From Paenibacillus tianjinensis (GTDB lineage: Bacteria > Bacillota > Bacilli > Paenibacillales > Paenibacillaceae): a DNA stretch of 64,000 nt. This document shows positions 35,243-43,342 of the stretch, piece after piece (position 1 is the first letter of the stretch; every line of letters begins with the position of its first letter). Under the pieces are notes generated by a model that had not been told where the DNA came from, did not search any database, and saw nothing but the letters and a program-made list of their open reading frames with translations. Position numbers and translations under genes: made by a program. The DNA lies in assembly GCF_017086365.1 (NCBI RefSeq), contig NZ_CP070969.1, positions 3,534,001 through 3,598,000 on the forward strand. Direction: 5' to 3'.

Positions 35243-35911
35243 TTATTCCCTCTCATTTGGAGATGTTAACGGATTTTTGAGGGCAGGCAGTAGAACGCCG
35301 TCAATTAGTGAAGTATAGAAATGCTTGTCGAATGTTTTGCGCTGTACGAGTCCGCGATAAGAAGCCATTGAAGTAATAACCTGGCAAGCCATTTCAATGT
35401 CCGCGCGGGTGGAGATTTCACCGCGGCAGACGGCCCGGTGCATGAGCTCACGATTCACTACAGCCCACGGTTCGAAAATTTCTCCGTTAATTGATTCCGG
35501 ATTCTGCGAAAAAAAGGAGCCCAGGCCTGCGAGTACTCGAAGTTTGCGTTCACCTTCTTCGAGCGATTGCGGCTTCAATAGCGCAAGCAGATCACTCTGC
35601 AAAGTTCCCGTATCGGGCAAGAGCTCAAGCTCAAGATGATTTCGATTCATCCAGGTCAAGGCATCCCGGACTAGCTCTGCCTTGGAGGACCAGCGGCGAT
35701 ACACCGTTGCCTTTCCGGCCTTCGCTCTAGCTGTGACCATATCCATGGTCATTCCATCAAAACCGGCATCGGCGAGGATGTCGATTGTCGCTTCCAGGAT
35801 TTTAGCATCCCGCGTATGATCTCGTTTACGGCCTAATGTTTTCGCCGGTTTTTCCGTTACTTTGTTAGCTAATTTGGATCTGACCGACTCTTCATTATTA
35901 ATCTTATTCAT
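35243..35911 (-). CDS. TetR family regulator
   Basis: ATG 35911 behind GGGAG gives 222 residues; the open frame extends upstream through the divergent promoter and is not used. The DNA-binding part is DAKILEATIDILADAGFDG followed by MVTARAKAGKATVYRRWSSK. The C-terminal domain resembles TetR_C_11/C_16-type (LRVLAGLGSFFSQNPE, SMASYRGLVQRKTF). It is divergent from an SDR gene whose promoter carries nested palindromes, and probably represses it. Confidence 0.9.
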   Translation of the reverse strand: MNKINNEESVRSKLANKVTEKPAKTLGRKRDHTRDAKILEATIDILADAGFDGMTMDMVTARAKAGKATVYRRWSSKAELVRDALTWMNRNHLELELLPDTGTLQSDLLALLKPQSLEEGERKLRVLAGLGSFFSQNPESINGEIFEPWAVVNRELMHRAVCRGEISTRADIEMACQVITSMASYRGLVQRKTFDKHFYTSLIDGVLLPALKNPLTSPNERE

Positions 35912-35931
35912 AAAATTTAACTCCCTTTTTT

Positions 35932-35990
35932 GATACTTAATAGTTCCGAAACTTGACAGTTCCGTATTGTGCTGCTTTAATTTAAGTATC
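35932..35990. promoter_or_regulatory. Nested palindromes and promoter between tetR and SDR genes
   Basis: The outer perfect arms GATACTTAA (35932-35940) and TTAAGTATC (35982-35990) enclose CGAAACT-TGAC-AGTTCCG (35947-35964, one mismatch). The inner repeat overlaps the consensus -35 box TTGACA (35953-35958), which pairs with TTTAAT (35976-35981) at 17 bp to drive the SDR gene. Confidence 0.6.
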
Positions 35991-36026
35991 CCACACAGAA
36001 CAGGGAATTTAAAGGAGGAGTATACC

Positions 36027-36851
36027 ATGGACAAAAAAGCCTGGTTCATCACGGGAGCCTCTCGCGGTTTAGGACGCATATGGGCAGAAGCTGCGCTCGC
36101 TCGTGGAGATGAGGTTGCGGCTACCGCCCGCAAATTGGAAGACGTTTCTGATCTGAAGGAACGCTTCGGAGATCTCGTTCTTCCCTTGGCACTCGACGTA
36201 ACGGATGCTGAGCAGGTTCGCCAGGTTGTTCAGCAGGCTTATTCCCATTTCGGCAAGCTGGACGTTGTCCTCAATAATGCCGGTTATACCTTGATCGGTA
36301 TGGTCGAGGAGGCAAGCGAAGCCGATGTTCGCGCTCTGTTTGACGCAAACTACTTTGGTTATCTTCGAGTCATCCAAGCCGCTTTGCCATTGCTGAGGAA
36401 GCAGGGCAGCGGGCATTTGCTCAGCGTTTCAAGCTCCCTTGGGATCGAGGCAAGGCCGCTCATAGGCTTCTATTGCTCCTCCAAATGGGCGGTCGAAGGA
36501 CTCCACGAAAGCCTGGTGCAAGAGGTCAAGGACTTTGGGATTAAGGTGACGCTGCTCGAACCCGGTGCCTATGCGACCGAGTTTGGCGCTTCAGGTAAGC
36601 GAGTACCGGAAATGGACGTCTATGCCGATGTGCGGAAGCAGGTGTTCACGCGTCTATCAAACGAAAAACGCGGCAATCCTCAAGCGACTGCAGATGCCGT
36701 GCTCAAGATCGTGGACGCAGCAGAACCCCCACTACGATTTGCGCTCGGTTCGGAAGTCTTGCCTATGGCATGCGGCATCTATGCTGACCGTCTAGCTACC
36801 TGGGAAGCCTGGGAGACTGTATCGAATGCAGCGCAAGGTAATCCTACGTAA
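36027..36851 (+). CDS. Short-chain dehydrogenase/reductase
   Basis: ATG 36027 follows AAAGGAGGAG and gives 274 residues. The coenzyme loop is TGASRGLGRIW at about 9-19, NNAGYTLIG follows, then SVSSSLG and the catalytic YCSSK with Ser upstream. The PGAYATEFG segment after the active site resembles the group of SDRs annotated as oxidoreductases of small carbonyl compounds, with NADP preference suggested by Arg in the first loop (TARKLEDV). It is regulated by the divergent TetR through the palindromes at 35932-35990. Confidence 0.92.
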   Translation: MDKKAWFITGASRGLGRIWAEAALARGDEVAATARKLEDVSDLKERFGDLVLPLALDVTDAEQVRQVVQQAYSHFGKLDVVLNNAGYTLIGMVEEASEADVRALFDANYFGYLRVIQAALPLLRKQGSGHLLSVSSSLGIEARPLIGFYCSSKWAVEGLHESLVQEVKDFGIKVTLLEPGAYATEFGASGKRVPEMDVYADVRKQVFTRLSNEKRGNPQATADAVLKIVDAAEPPLRFALGSEVLPMACGIYADRLATWEAWETVSNAAQGNPT

Positions 36852-36935
36852 TAAGCCTTGCAAATGGACTGGAGCGGACGTCAACATCACTTAGCAGAGT
36901 ATATATCAGATAACCAACCGGCTTTTCAATTTAAG

Positions 36936-36970
36936 AAGGAACCTCTCCGACTTTATCGAAGAGGTTCCTT
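36936..36970. terminator. Terminator between convergent genes
   Basis: An 11-bp perfect stem AAGGAACCTCT / AGAGGTTCCTT with a 13-base loop lies between the SDR gene (plus) and the effector-binding protein gene (minus). Only short T tracts are present. Confidence 0.6.
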
Positions 36971-36992
36971 GTTATAAGCATGAATATTGTCC

Positions 36993-37009
36993 TACTTGTG
37001 ATACGGTTC
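36993..37009 (+). repeat. Copy A of a dispersed 17-25 nt motif
   Basis: TACTTGTGATACGGTTC is one of three copies (others at 44752 and 48108). It lies just after the stop of the effector-binding protein gene on the minus strand. Confidence 0.4.
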
Positions 37010-37022
37010 GTATTTCCGAGGC

Positions 37023-37496
37023 TTACTTAGCAATAATCGGTACGAATATATCTGATAGATGATAGCCCATTCTCTCTTTGAATATCTTGGGTGTAGTGAC
37101 ATGAGTCATAACGTATCGCTCTGCTGGATCATTCTCGCTTGTTGATAGTTCGAAGCAACCGCTTGCCTCTACCCATGAACGAATAGACGCTTTCGTTTCC
37201 TCAATTGCTTCTTCCTCTGCGTCCTTTGAAGCAGAAACCGCATACAATCCCCCAGGAAAATCAATAACCTCGTATCCACCTGTATCCTCATGTCCTTCCG
37301 GCAGCGCAAAAAACCATTCCATATACTGTTGCTTGACGTTATACCACATAAAGTCACGGGGTGTTATGTAATGCTTGACATTGATGGATGACCACCATTG
37401 GTCGAACGCTTCGAAATCCTCCATAGCCGATAGGTTTCCCGAATTAACAACTTTTAACGGTGGAATATCGATTACACGGATTCTCTCCAATTCCAC
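37023..37496 (-). CDS. GyrI-like / AraC effector-binding domain protein
   Basis: The 157-residue protein from ATG 37496 behind GGAGGTAAG is a stand-alone SOUL/GyrI-like ligand-binding fold. It opens with RVIDIPPLKVVNSGN and has DFMWYNVKQQYMEWFFALPE and YEVIDFPGGLYAVSASK. The conserved Trp and Glu of the binding pocket are present. Such proteins bind small cationic or lipophilic compounds; no DNA-binding domain is attached. It stands alone. Confidence 0.8.
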   Translation of the reverse strand: MELERIRVIDIPPLKVVNSGNLSAMEDFEAFDQWWSSINVKHYITPRDFMWYNVKQQYMEWFFALPEGHEDTGGYEVIDFPGGLYAVSASKDAEEEAIEETKASIRSWVEASGCFELSTSENDPAERYVMTHVTTPKIFKERMGYHLSDIFVPIIAK

Positions 37497-37624
37497 TTAC
37501 CTCCTAGGATAAATGTAGTTTCTTACCCAAGAGATTAGGTGAACTGGATGGATTAGGAAATGATATGAATCACAAGTTTCCAACATACCCTATCTTTTAA
37601 ATCGGAATCATAATTCCAACAAAG

Positions 37625-37666
37625 AAAACCGTCAAGGTTGACACTTTCATGCACCCTGACGGTTTT
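37625..37666 (-). terminator. Terminator of the lipoprotein gene
   Basis: Arms AAAACCGTCA / TGACGGTTTT (10 bp) enclose 22 bases; the minus strand continues TTTTC. It begins six bases after the lipoprotein stop. Confidence 0.65.
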
Positions 37667-37671
37667 ACGCG

Positions 37672-38202
37672 TTATTTCACTTTTTCCCATACCAGATTAT
37701 CAATTTTCCAGCCCGCATTCGTGTAAACCAAAGTGATGATTTCATTGTGCGGGGCATACAGGCCATCACCGACCACATTAGTTACTGTGATCGTCTTACC
37801 GTCCTTTGTATTTTCGATGCTCACACTGTCTTCGGTAAGACTGTTGATGAACGTCCCCTCCAACAGCTCACCACCCTCGTAAGCATACGCCCACGTTCCG
37901 TCTGTTTCCTTGAGGTTGCCACCCTTTAGCTCGATCTGATCCACATAATTGCGGGTGAACAGCGGGTCAAAGTGCTCATAAATTTCTTCTGTAGTTAGCA
38001 TCGGCTTCTTCGCGAACAGCTTGTTGCTCATCCCGATCGCTTGTGAGATTAGCGTGATGGCTTCCTCTTTGTTTAAAGGCTTGATTGCCTTGGGGTCTGT
38101 AGACGTATTCACCGGCCCGGAATCTATTTTACTGGAACAACCAGTAATCATCAAAGCTGCAATCAGCAAGAGCATACCCGGCCATTTTGATAATTTCACC
38201 AT
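37672..38202 (-). CDS. Lipoprotein of unknown function
   Basis: ATG 38202 behind AAGGGAG gives 176 residues starting MVKLSKWPGMLLLIAALMIT. The lipobox is ITGC, with the lipidated Cys at about residue 22. The mature part is a small alpha/beta domain (TLISQAIGMSNKLFAKKPML, then EEIYEHFDPLFTRNYVD) and ends in a beta-rich half, VYTNAGWKIDNLVWEKVK, that resembles the NTF2-like fold of DUF-type lipoproteins. No partner gene is adjacent. Confidence 0.8.
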   Translation of the reverse strand: MVKLSKWPGMLLLIAALMITGCSSKIDSGPVNTSTDPKAIKPLNKEEAITLISQAIGMSNKLFAKKPMLTTEEIYEHFDPLFTRNYVDQIELKGGNLKETDGTWAYAYEGGELLEGTFINSLTEDSVSIENTKDGKTITVTNVVGDGLYAPHNEIITLVYTNAGWKIDNLVWEKVK

Positions 38203-38360
38203 TTTGCACTCCCTTGTCTTTAATAATGGCACTGCCGCATTCTTTTAGTCTTCCGTGGCACGCCTTACACCATTTTAAACGCAGGGCACTTCAGTAATGT
38301 TTCAGCATAATGATAAAAATCAGTCCACACTTCCACACCTCTAAGAACAGTATGGTTAAA

Positions 38361-38382
38361 GGCCATCCCATGTGGGATGGCC
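38361..38382. terminator. Short perfect hairpin in the gap before the esterase gene
   Basis: GGCCATCCCA / TGGGATGGCC, 10-bp arms with a 2-base centre. Neither side has a clear T run, so it may be a regulatory site rather than a terminator. Confidence 0.4.
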
Positions 38383-38481
38383 CTTCTTTGATGTTAGTTA
38401 ATTATTGTATACCCTTAAATAAATTAAGCTTTTAACTGCCTCAATGACTGCATTGGTTCTTCTTGTCCTTTTTTGAGTGAA

Positions 38482-38532
38482 TTGACTATAGTCTAATTAG
38501 ACTATATAATACGTTTTAGTCTAATTAGACCA
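38482..38532 (+). promoter_or_regulatory. Promoter with two PadR-type operators for the esterase-padR operon
   Basis: TTGACT (38482-38487), 17 bp, TATAAT (38505-38510). The spacer is almost entirely the perfect palindrome TAGTCTAATTAGACTA (38489-38504). A second copy with one changed base, TAGTCTAATTAGACCA (38517-38532), covers the start-site region, centred 28 bp downstream. The two copies imply cooperative repression by the PadR protein encoded by the second gene. Confidence 0.75.
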
Positions 38533-38561
38533 TAATGGTAATATACAGGAGTGAAGATTAA

Positions 38562-39404
38562 ATGATAAAGTCATTCTTAATGTTGGGGCAGTCTAATATG
38601 GCAGGCCGTGGATTCTTGCATGATGTCGATCCTATTTTTAATGAAAAAATAAAAATGCTGCGCAATGGACAGTGGCAGATGATGACAGAACCGATTAATT
38701 ACGACCGTCCGGTTTCCGGCGTAAGCCTGGCGGCCTCTTTTGCAGATGCCTGGTCGAAAGCCAATCCCGACGAAGAAATCGGTTTGATTCCTTGTGCGGA
38801 AGGCGGCAGTTCCTTGAATGATTGGCATCCGGAAGGCATTCTTTATCAGCATGCTTTATCTGAAGCCCGCTTCGCCCTGCGGTCCAGTCAGATCTGCGGA
38901 ATCCTGTGGCATCAAGGTGAGAGCGACAGTTATCGTTCGCTGCATGAATCTTATTACGAGAAACTAAACTTTATCATCAAGGGCCTGAGAGACGAATTGG
39001 ATCTTGATGAGGTACCGTTGATCATCGGCGGACTTGGTGATTTCCTTGGGAAGACCGGTTTCGGACAGCATGCGACAGAGTATCGACAGGTCAATGAACA
39101 ATTGCAGCACTTCGCTAACGAACAGCCTAATTGTTATTTTGTAACAGCCGTAGATTTGACGGCGAATCCTGATGGCATTCATTTAGACGCGGTTTCACAA
39201 CGTAAATTCGGCTACCGCTATTTCGAGGCTTTTTCGAAAAAGTGTAATGTCATGGAGCCAATCCCTGGAGAGGATCAGTCGCTGAAAGTGGATCTCGACT
39301 ATTCGAAAACAGAACAGATTTTTCTTCATAGCCTGGACTTATCTTCGGGTAAAATCACGTACGCAGAATTCGAGGCACAGATGGTAAAGGTGATGAAGCC
39401 GTGA
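38562..39404 (+). CDS. Sialate O-acetylesterase-like (SASA domain) SGNH hydrolase
   Basis: The 280-residue protein has the SGNH/SASA signature: GQSNMAG with nucleophile S11, ILWHQGESD at 114-122, and the Asp-His pair in NPDGIHLD (D204, H207). It has no signal peptide, so it is cytoplasmic and would deacetylate an imported or small O-acetylated sugar. A tail of about 60 residues after the domain (SLKVDLDYSKTEQIFLHSLD) is unusual and acidic. Its stop overlaps the GTG start of a PadR regulator by four bases. The pair is under the double-operator promoter just upstream. Confidence 0.88.
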   Translation: MIKSFLMLGQSNMAGRGFLHDVDPIFNEKIKMLRNGQWQMMTEPINYDRPVSGVSLAASFADAWSKANPDEEIGLIPCAEGGSSLNDWHPEGILYQHALSEARFALRSSQICGILWHQGESDSYRSLHESYYEKLNFIIKGLRDELDLDEVPLIIGGLGDFLGKTGFGQHATEYRQVNEQLQHFANEQPNCYFVTAVDLTANPDGIHLDAVSQRKFGYRYFEAFSKKCNVMEPIPGEDQSLKVDLDYSKTEQIFLHSLDLSSGKITYAEFEAQMVKVMKP

Positions 39405-39940
39405 TTCCCTTACTCATCCTTGGCTTGCTCATCCAAACCCCTGGTGCTCACGGCTATGAACTACTGGCTTTAATGGAGAAACGCCATTACAAATACATTG
39501 TAAACTTCACCAAAGGCTCGTTTTATTACAATCTGCAGCAGCTTGAAGAAAAAGGTTGGATTGAACAAATCCAGAAGAAACCTCCAACCCTTGGACGCGA
39601 GATTCGGAACTATAAAATCACCGGATCGGGAATGGCTGAATTCGAGAAATTAATGGTCAAATACGGCACCAAATCGGAATATGTGAACCTGCAATTTTAT
39701 GGTGCGCTGCTCTTTGCCGATCAATACGACAAAAGCAAATTGCTGGAACTGATCCAATCGCAAATCGACCAGACTAAAACCCGAATCGCACTCCTTGATG
39801 AATATCTGTCCAATACACAAGAACTTCCCGGCACAATCGATTACTACCGCCGCATGAACGAAAATTCCCGTTCCCATCACTTGATTAACTTAGAGTGGTT
39901 TGAACAATTGAAAACAGAATTAGCGGGACCTCTTGCATAA
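39401..39940 (+). CDS. PadR family transcriptional regulator
   Basis: The 179-residue protein starts at GTG 39401 inside the esterase stop (4-base overlap). The N-terminal winged helix reads LLILGLLIQTPGAHGYELLALME, with recognition part GSFYYNLQQLEEKGWIEQI. The C-terminal helices (YDKSKLLELIQSQIDQTKTR) form the Vir-type dimerisation domain. It most likely binds the two palindromes at 38489 and 38517, giving autoregulation. PadR regulators usually respond to small aromatic or antimicrobial compounds; the ligand here is unknown. Confidence 0.9.
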   Translation: MIPLLILGLLIQTPGAHGYELLALMEKRHYKYIVNFTKGSFYYNLQQLEEKGWIEQIQKKPPTLGREIRNYKITGSGMAEFEKLMVKYGTKSEYVNLQFYGALLFADQYDKSKLLELIQSQIDQTKTRIALLDEYLSNTQELPGTIDYYRRMNENSRSHHLINLEWFEQLKTELAGPLA

Positions 39941-39985
39941 TACAAAAAGGAGCTAAATAAACTGCTTCCATAGAATAGACACTTT

Positions 39986-40020
39986 GAAAAAAAGGGTTAT
40001 GCTATGGGAGCCTTTTTGTA
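39986..40020 (+). terminator. Probable terminator of the esterase-padR operon
   Basis: AAAAAGG and CCTTTTT arms enclose 16 bases and end in a T run, about 45 bases after the padR stop. A longer pairing of TACAAAAAGG (39941-39950) with CCTTTTTGTA (40011-40020) is also possible. Confidence 0.45.
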
Positions 40021-40084
40021 TTCTGCTAATGGCATTCAAATATAGCCAGGAATCATTATTGTGTTAAACCGCGTCCTGTGAACC

Positions 40085-40420
40085 TCACCGATTCTGTGCT
40101 CCCCACTCGCACAGCTGCTCCAACACAGGCAGCAGCGTCTGCCCTCTCGGTGTCAGCGAATACTCCACTTTGGGCGGAATCTGCGGATACTCCACGCGCT
40201 TCACTAGCCCGTCGGCCTCCAATTCCTTAAGCTGCGCGCTCAGAACTTTGTACGTCACCGCTCCGAGCTGTCTCTGCATTTCGTTGAAACGAATCGACTG
40301 CTTGGCGGACAGCAGATACAGAATCGCCATCTTCCACTTCCCGCCGATCACGGACATCGTATAACCGAACGGTGTGTCCTGGATCACTGTTTCCTTGCCC
40401 TTCAAATCGGAAATACCCAT
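40085..40420 (-). CDS. HxlR-type MarR-fold regulator
   Basis: ATG 40420 lies ten bases after AAGGA; an in-frame GTG two codons upstream is too close. The 111-residue winged helix has the HxlR signature SVIGGKWKMAILYLLSAKQS, RFNEMQRQL and YKVLSAQLKELEADGLV, with the wing YSLTPRGQTLLPVLEQL. It lacks the N-terminal Cys pattern of redox-sensing YodB/HypR members. It is divergent from the RidA gene, its likely target, with three GGATAGT half-sites between the genes. Confidence 0.9.
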   Translation of the reverse strand: MGISDLKGKETVIQDTPFGYTMSVIGGKWKMAILYLLSAKQSIRFNEMQRQLGAVTYKVLSAQLKELEADGLVKRVEYPQIPPKVEYSLTPRGQTLLPVLEQLCEWGAQNR

Positions 40421-40426
40421 GTTCAC

Positions 40427-40470
40427 ACTATCCTTTCGGATAGTAGCCCACTTCTTTGTGCGTACTATCC
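40427..40470. promoter_or_regulatory. HxlR operator candidate with three half-sites
   Basis: The palindrome ACTATCC-TTTC-GGATAGT (40427-40444) is followed by a third ACTATCC (40464-40470), just where the -35 region of the ridA promoter (-10 TATACT at 40489-40494) should lie. The first site sits seven bases before the hxlR start codon. Confidence 0.55.
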
Positions 40471-40525
40471 CTTTATTTTCGCCCAGTCTATACTAGTCTT
40501 ACTTTAAAGTAAAGGGGCATAAGCA

Positions 40526-40909
40526 ATGACGATCATTCAAACGTACAACCATACTCTCTGGGATCACGGGATTTCGCAGGGGTACCTTGTCGACAACACA
40601 CTGTATATCTCGGGACAGTTCTCCCATAACGCGGAGGGCAAGTTCGTCGGAGCAGGCGATATTCGGGCACAGATGACGCAGACGCTGGAAAATTTGGATG
40701 CCGTGTTACAACAGTTCGGAGCGACGAAGCATAACCTGGCTTACGTGGAGCTGTATCTGACGAATGCGCTGGAGCACGGGGAAACCGCGATCGGACTATT
40801 CAAAGAGTATGTCGGAGAGCATCGGCCGGCGGGTAGCATGATCGGAGTGACTTACCTGGCATTTCCGGAACAGTGGGTAGAGGTTCGGGCTGTGGCGCAT
40901 ATCGATTAG
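40526..40909 (+). CDS. RidA family protein
   Basis: The 127-residue trimeric-barrel protein has DNTLYISGQFSHNAEGK, IRAQMTQTLENLDAVLQQFGA and a C-terminal RPAGSMIGVTYLAFPEQWVEVRA-type segment. In true RidA enamine deaminases the key residue is Arg in the RxxxxV segment (about 105); here the position reads R-P-A-G-S-M, so the Arg is kept. RidA hydrolyses reactive enamine/imine intermediates. It is divergent from an HxlR regulator and followed by a strong terminator. Confidence 0.9.
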   Translation: MTIIQTYNHTLWDHGISQGYLVDNTLYISGQFSHNAEGKFVGAGDIRAQMTQTLENLDAVLQQFGATKHNLAYVELYLTNALEHGETAIGLFKEYVGEHRPAGSMIGVTYLAFPEQWVEVRAVAHID

Positions 40910-40935
40910 GGTGCTCTTCTGAAGCGGCAAGTTTT

Positions 40936-40965
40936 AGAGCCGCCCAGTACTGGGCGGCTCTTTCT
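40936..40965 (+). terminator. Terminator of the RidA gene
   Basis: A 12-bp perfect stem AGAGCCGCCCAG / CTGGGCGGCTCT with a 2-base loop is followed by TTCTTG, 26 bases after the ridA-like stop. Confidence 0.85.
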
Positions 40966-41098
40966 TGTTCTTTTATGTTAAGCTGAACGATTAGCAAGGA
41001 AGACAGTGATGTACTGGTCAGCAATACGAATATCATTTCCACGATTAACCAACATGCAAAATTGCCATCATATCGCAAGAAACCATCCCTTTGGCTAC

Positions 41099-41966
41099 CT
41101 ACACAATCTCTTTATTAAAATGTCCTCTTGTGTCTGTCTCCTGATTAAAGACAGTATGATTCATTGATCCACTTAATTTGTCCGAGGCCATATGAATGAT
41201 TTTCACAACCTGCTCTTTGGATTCAACGGTGAAGTTTAATCGGAACGCCTCGATTCCTTTGAGGTTTGGCAGCTCATCCAGAAGATTAAGCGTCTTCCCA
41301 TTAAGGAGCGTCGTTGTACAATCATTATGGGATATGATTGGGAACGTTCCGTGCTCATCTTTTAACTCATAGCTCTTCGTTTTGCAAATTCTGCATTGGT
41401 CGATTTTTTTCATTGGACAATATTTGGTAAACATCAAAGGAGCCTTACCATATACAATCATTTCCAGTGAGGGATAGCCGTCATTATCATTATAATAGGC
41501 ATTCATTAAATCATCCATTTGGCTCTTATTCAATTCATAAGATAAAGTGACGCGTTTTGCACCTAATTTATATAATTCATAGCAGCTAGCAGCATTAACA
41601 ACATTCAGAGAATAGTCCGTAACAAACGGATTCGTTGCTCTGTAGTGATAAATCCCGCCATATCCTCCGATTAGCAGCTGCCCTTCTTTGTCCTTATAAT
41701 GATTCTGATTTCTTCTAACCACGTTTTCAAAATAGATTTCCTTAATTCCACTGCTCACGCAAGCGTCATACTGTTCCTTCGTTGTTACAGAGGCCGTAAG
41801 GTACGGTTTTACAGGGGCAAAGCTTATTTTTTCTTTTACGTCCACAGCCTTGGTTCTATTCTCTTGGCTGTTAAGCTTTAAGTCATACAAGCCCAGGACA
41901 ATATCTCTTCTAGCTGCATTTAACAGTTTAGCTGGAATAAACGCATTGCATTCCTCGTAATCCACA
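41099..41966 (-). pseudogene. Peptidase U32 gene, 3' part, separated by an IS256 element
   Basis: This frame encodes the C-terminal third of a U32 collagenase-like peptidase (HVDYEECNAFIPAKLL at the junction, then LNAARRDIVLGLYDL, and YCPMKKIDQCRICKTKSYEL with the conserved Cys cluster). It ends HFNKEIV. The open frame upstream of 41975 is IS sequence and not part of the gene. Removing the element and one 8-bp duplication restores one continuous reading frame through FELN-HVDYEE. Without its own start it should not be expressed. Confidence 0.9.
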
Positions 41967-41974
41967 TGATTAAG

Positions 41975-43334
41975 GAGTCTGTAAAATATATTGTGTAAAC
42001 TCTCAAACCCATTAAAATGAAAGTAAGAGAAAGGTTGGGGAGAACACATGGGACTTTGGTCAAAACAGCAACTTCGGGAGTTCATTAAGGAGAACAATCT
42101 TGTCACTGCACAAGATGCACAAAATGCCTTGAAAGACCTGTTTGCAGAGACGATTCAGGAGATGCTGGAAGCCGAAATGGATACCCATTTGGGCTATGGA
42201 AAACATGAGGTGAAGGCAAAGCTCACTCCAAACAGTCGGAATGGGAAGAGCCGTAAAACGGTAGTCAGTGAGTACGGCGAACAGGAAATCACCATTCCTC
42301 GGGACCGGCTGGGTGAGTTTGAGCCCTTGGTCGTCAAGAAGCATCAATCCAATGTAACCGGCATCGAAGAGCAAATCATCGCCTTATACGCCAAAGGAAT
42401 TAGCACCCGGGAAATCCAGGATCATCTGGGACAAATGTATGGCATTGAGGTCTCTCCTACACTTATTTCTAATGTCACGAACAAGATCGTACCTCTCATT
42501 AAAGAGTGGCAGAATCGGCCTCTGCAAGGCGTTTACGCCGTTGTCTATCTGGATGCGATCCACTTCAAAGTGAAGCAGGACGGGGCCATTATCAACAAGG
42601 CCGCCTACATGGTCATTGGCATTGATCTGGACGGAAACAAAGACGTGCTGGGTATGTGGATTGGGGAGAATGAGTCCTCCAAGTTCTGGCTGAGTGTGCT
42701 GAATGAACTGAAGAATCGCGGGGTTCAGGACATTCTCATTATCTGCGTGGATAACCTCTCCGGGTTCTCTCAAGCGATTGCTGCCTGCTATCCCCAAACG
42801 GAGATCCAGAAGTGCATTATTCACCAAATACGCAGCTCCACACGGTACGTATCGTACAAGGATATTAAGAAGGTAACCGCCGACTTAAAGCCGATTTACA
42901 AGGCAGCTACCGAGGAAAGTGCCTTGCTTGAGCTCGACCGTTTTGAGGAGGTATGGGGAGCAAAATACCCACTCATTATCCGTTCTTGGCGGACAAATTG
43001 GGACGAACTCGCGACCTTTTTTAAGTACCCGCCTGAGATCCGCAAACTGATCTACACGACCAATATGATTGAAAGCTACCACCGCCAACTTCGTAAAGTG
43101 ACAAAGGGAAAAAGTATTTTCCCCACGGATGAGGCCCTGCTTAAAATGCTATATCTCGCCACCGTGGACGTCACTCGCAAATGGACAGGCCGTGTCCAAA
43201 ACTGGGGCCAAATGCTGCTCCAGCTTTCGGTCTTTTTCCCAGACAGGGTCGGTCAACACTTGCGTTAGATTCGCGACTTCCCCCTCGGGGGAATCTGTGC
43301 TTAAAAGAGTTTACACAAAATTATTGACAGACCC
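41975..43334 (+). mobile_element. IS256-family insertion sequence, copy 1, with 8-bp target duplication
   Basis: The 1360-bp element has terminal inverted repeats of about 29 bp: GAGTCTGTAAAA at the left and GGGTCTGTCAAT read inward at the right, both running into TTGTGTAAACTCT. TGATTAAG is directly repeated at 41967-41974 and 43335-43342, the 8-bp duplication expected for this family. It carries one transposase gene and is complete, so it may still be active. Confidence 0.95.
42048..43268 (+). CDS. IS256-family transposase, copy 1
   Basis: The 406-residue mutator-type DDE transposase has catalytic residues D169 in VVYLDAIHF, D235 in ICVDNLSGF and E342 in TTNMIESYHRQL, the last helical insert being typical of IS256. 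The C/H motif CIIHQIRSS lies at 256-264. The ribosome site is GGGGAGAACAC. It differs from copy 2 by six residues (5, 20, 30, 82, 227, 291), with many silent differences, so the two are old paralogues kept functional. All catalytic residues are present in both. Confidence 0.97.
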   Translation: MGLWSKQQLREFIKENNLVTAQDAQNALKDLFAETIQEMLEAEMDTHLGYGKHEVKAKLTPNSRNGKSRKTVVSEYGEQEITIPRDRLGEFEPLVVKKHQSNVTGIEEQIIALYAKGISTREIQDHLGQMYGIEVSPTLISNVTNKIVPLIKEWQNRPLQGVYAVVYLDAIHFKVKQDGAIINKAAYMVIGIDLDGNKDVLGMWIGENESSKFWLSVLNELKNRGVQDILIICVDNLSGFSQAIAACYPQTEIQKCIIHQIRSSTRYVSYKDIKKVTADLKPIYKAATEESALLELDRFEEVWGAKYPLIIRSWRTNWDELATFFKYPPEIRKLIYTTNMIESYHRQLRKVTKGKSIFPTDEALLKMLYLATVDVTRKWTGRVQNWGQMLLQLSVFFPDRVGQHLR

Positions 43335-43342
43335 TGATTAAG

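Noticed and set aside
40800..41078. 92-codon minus-strand ORF across the RidA terminator
   Set aside because: It is antisense to the RidA gene and runs through a strong plus-strand terminator.
41967..43342. Reading the upstream frame of the 41099-42106 ORF as a real N-terminus
   Set aside because: Its first about 45 codons are IS256 end sequence; the true upstream sequence is on the far side of the element.
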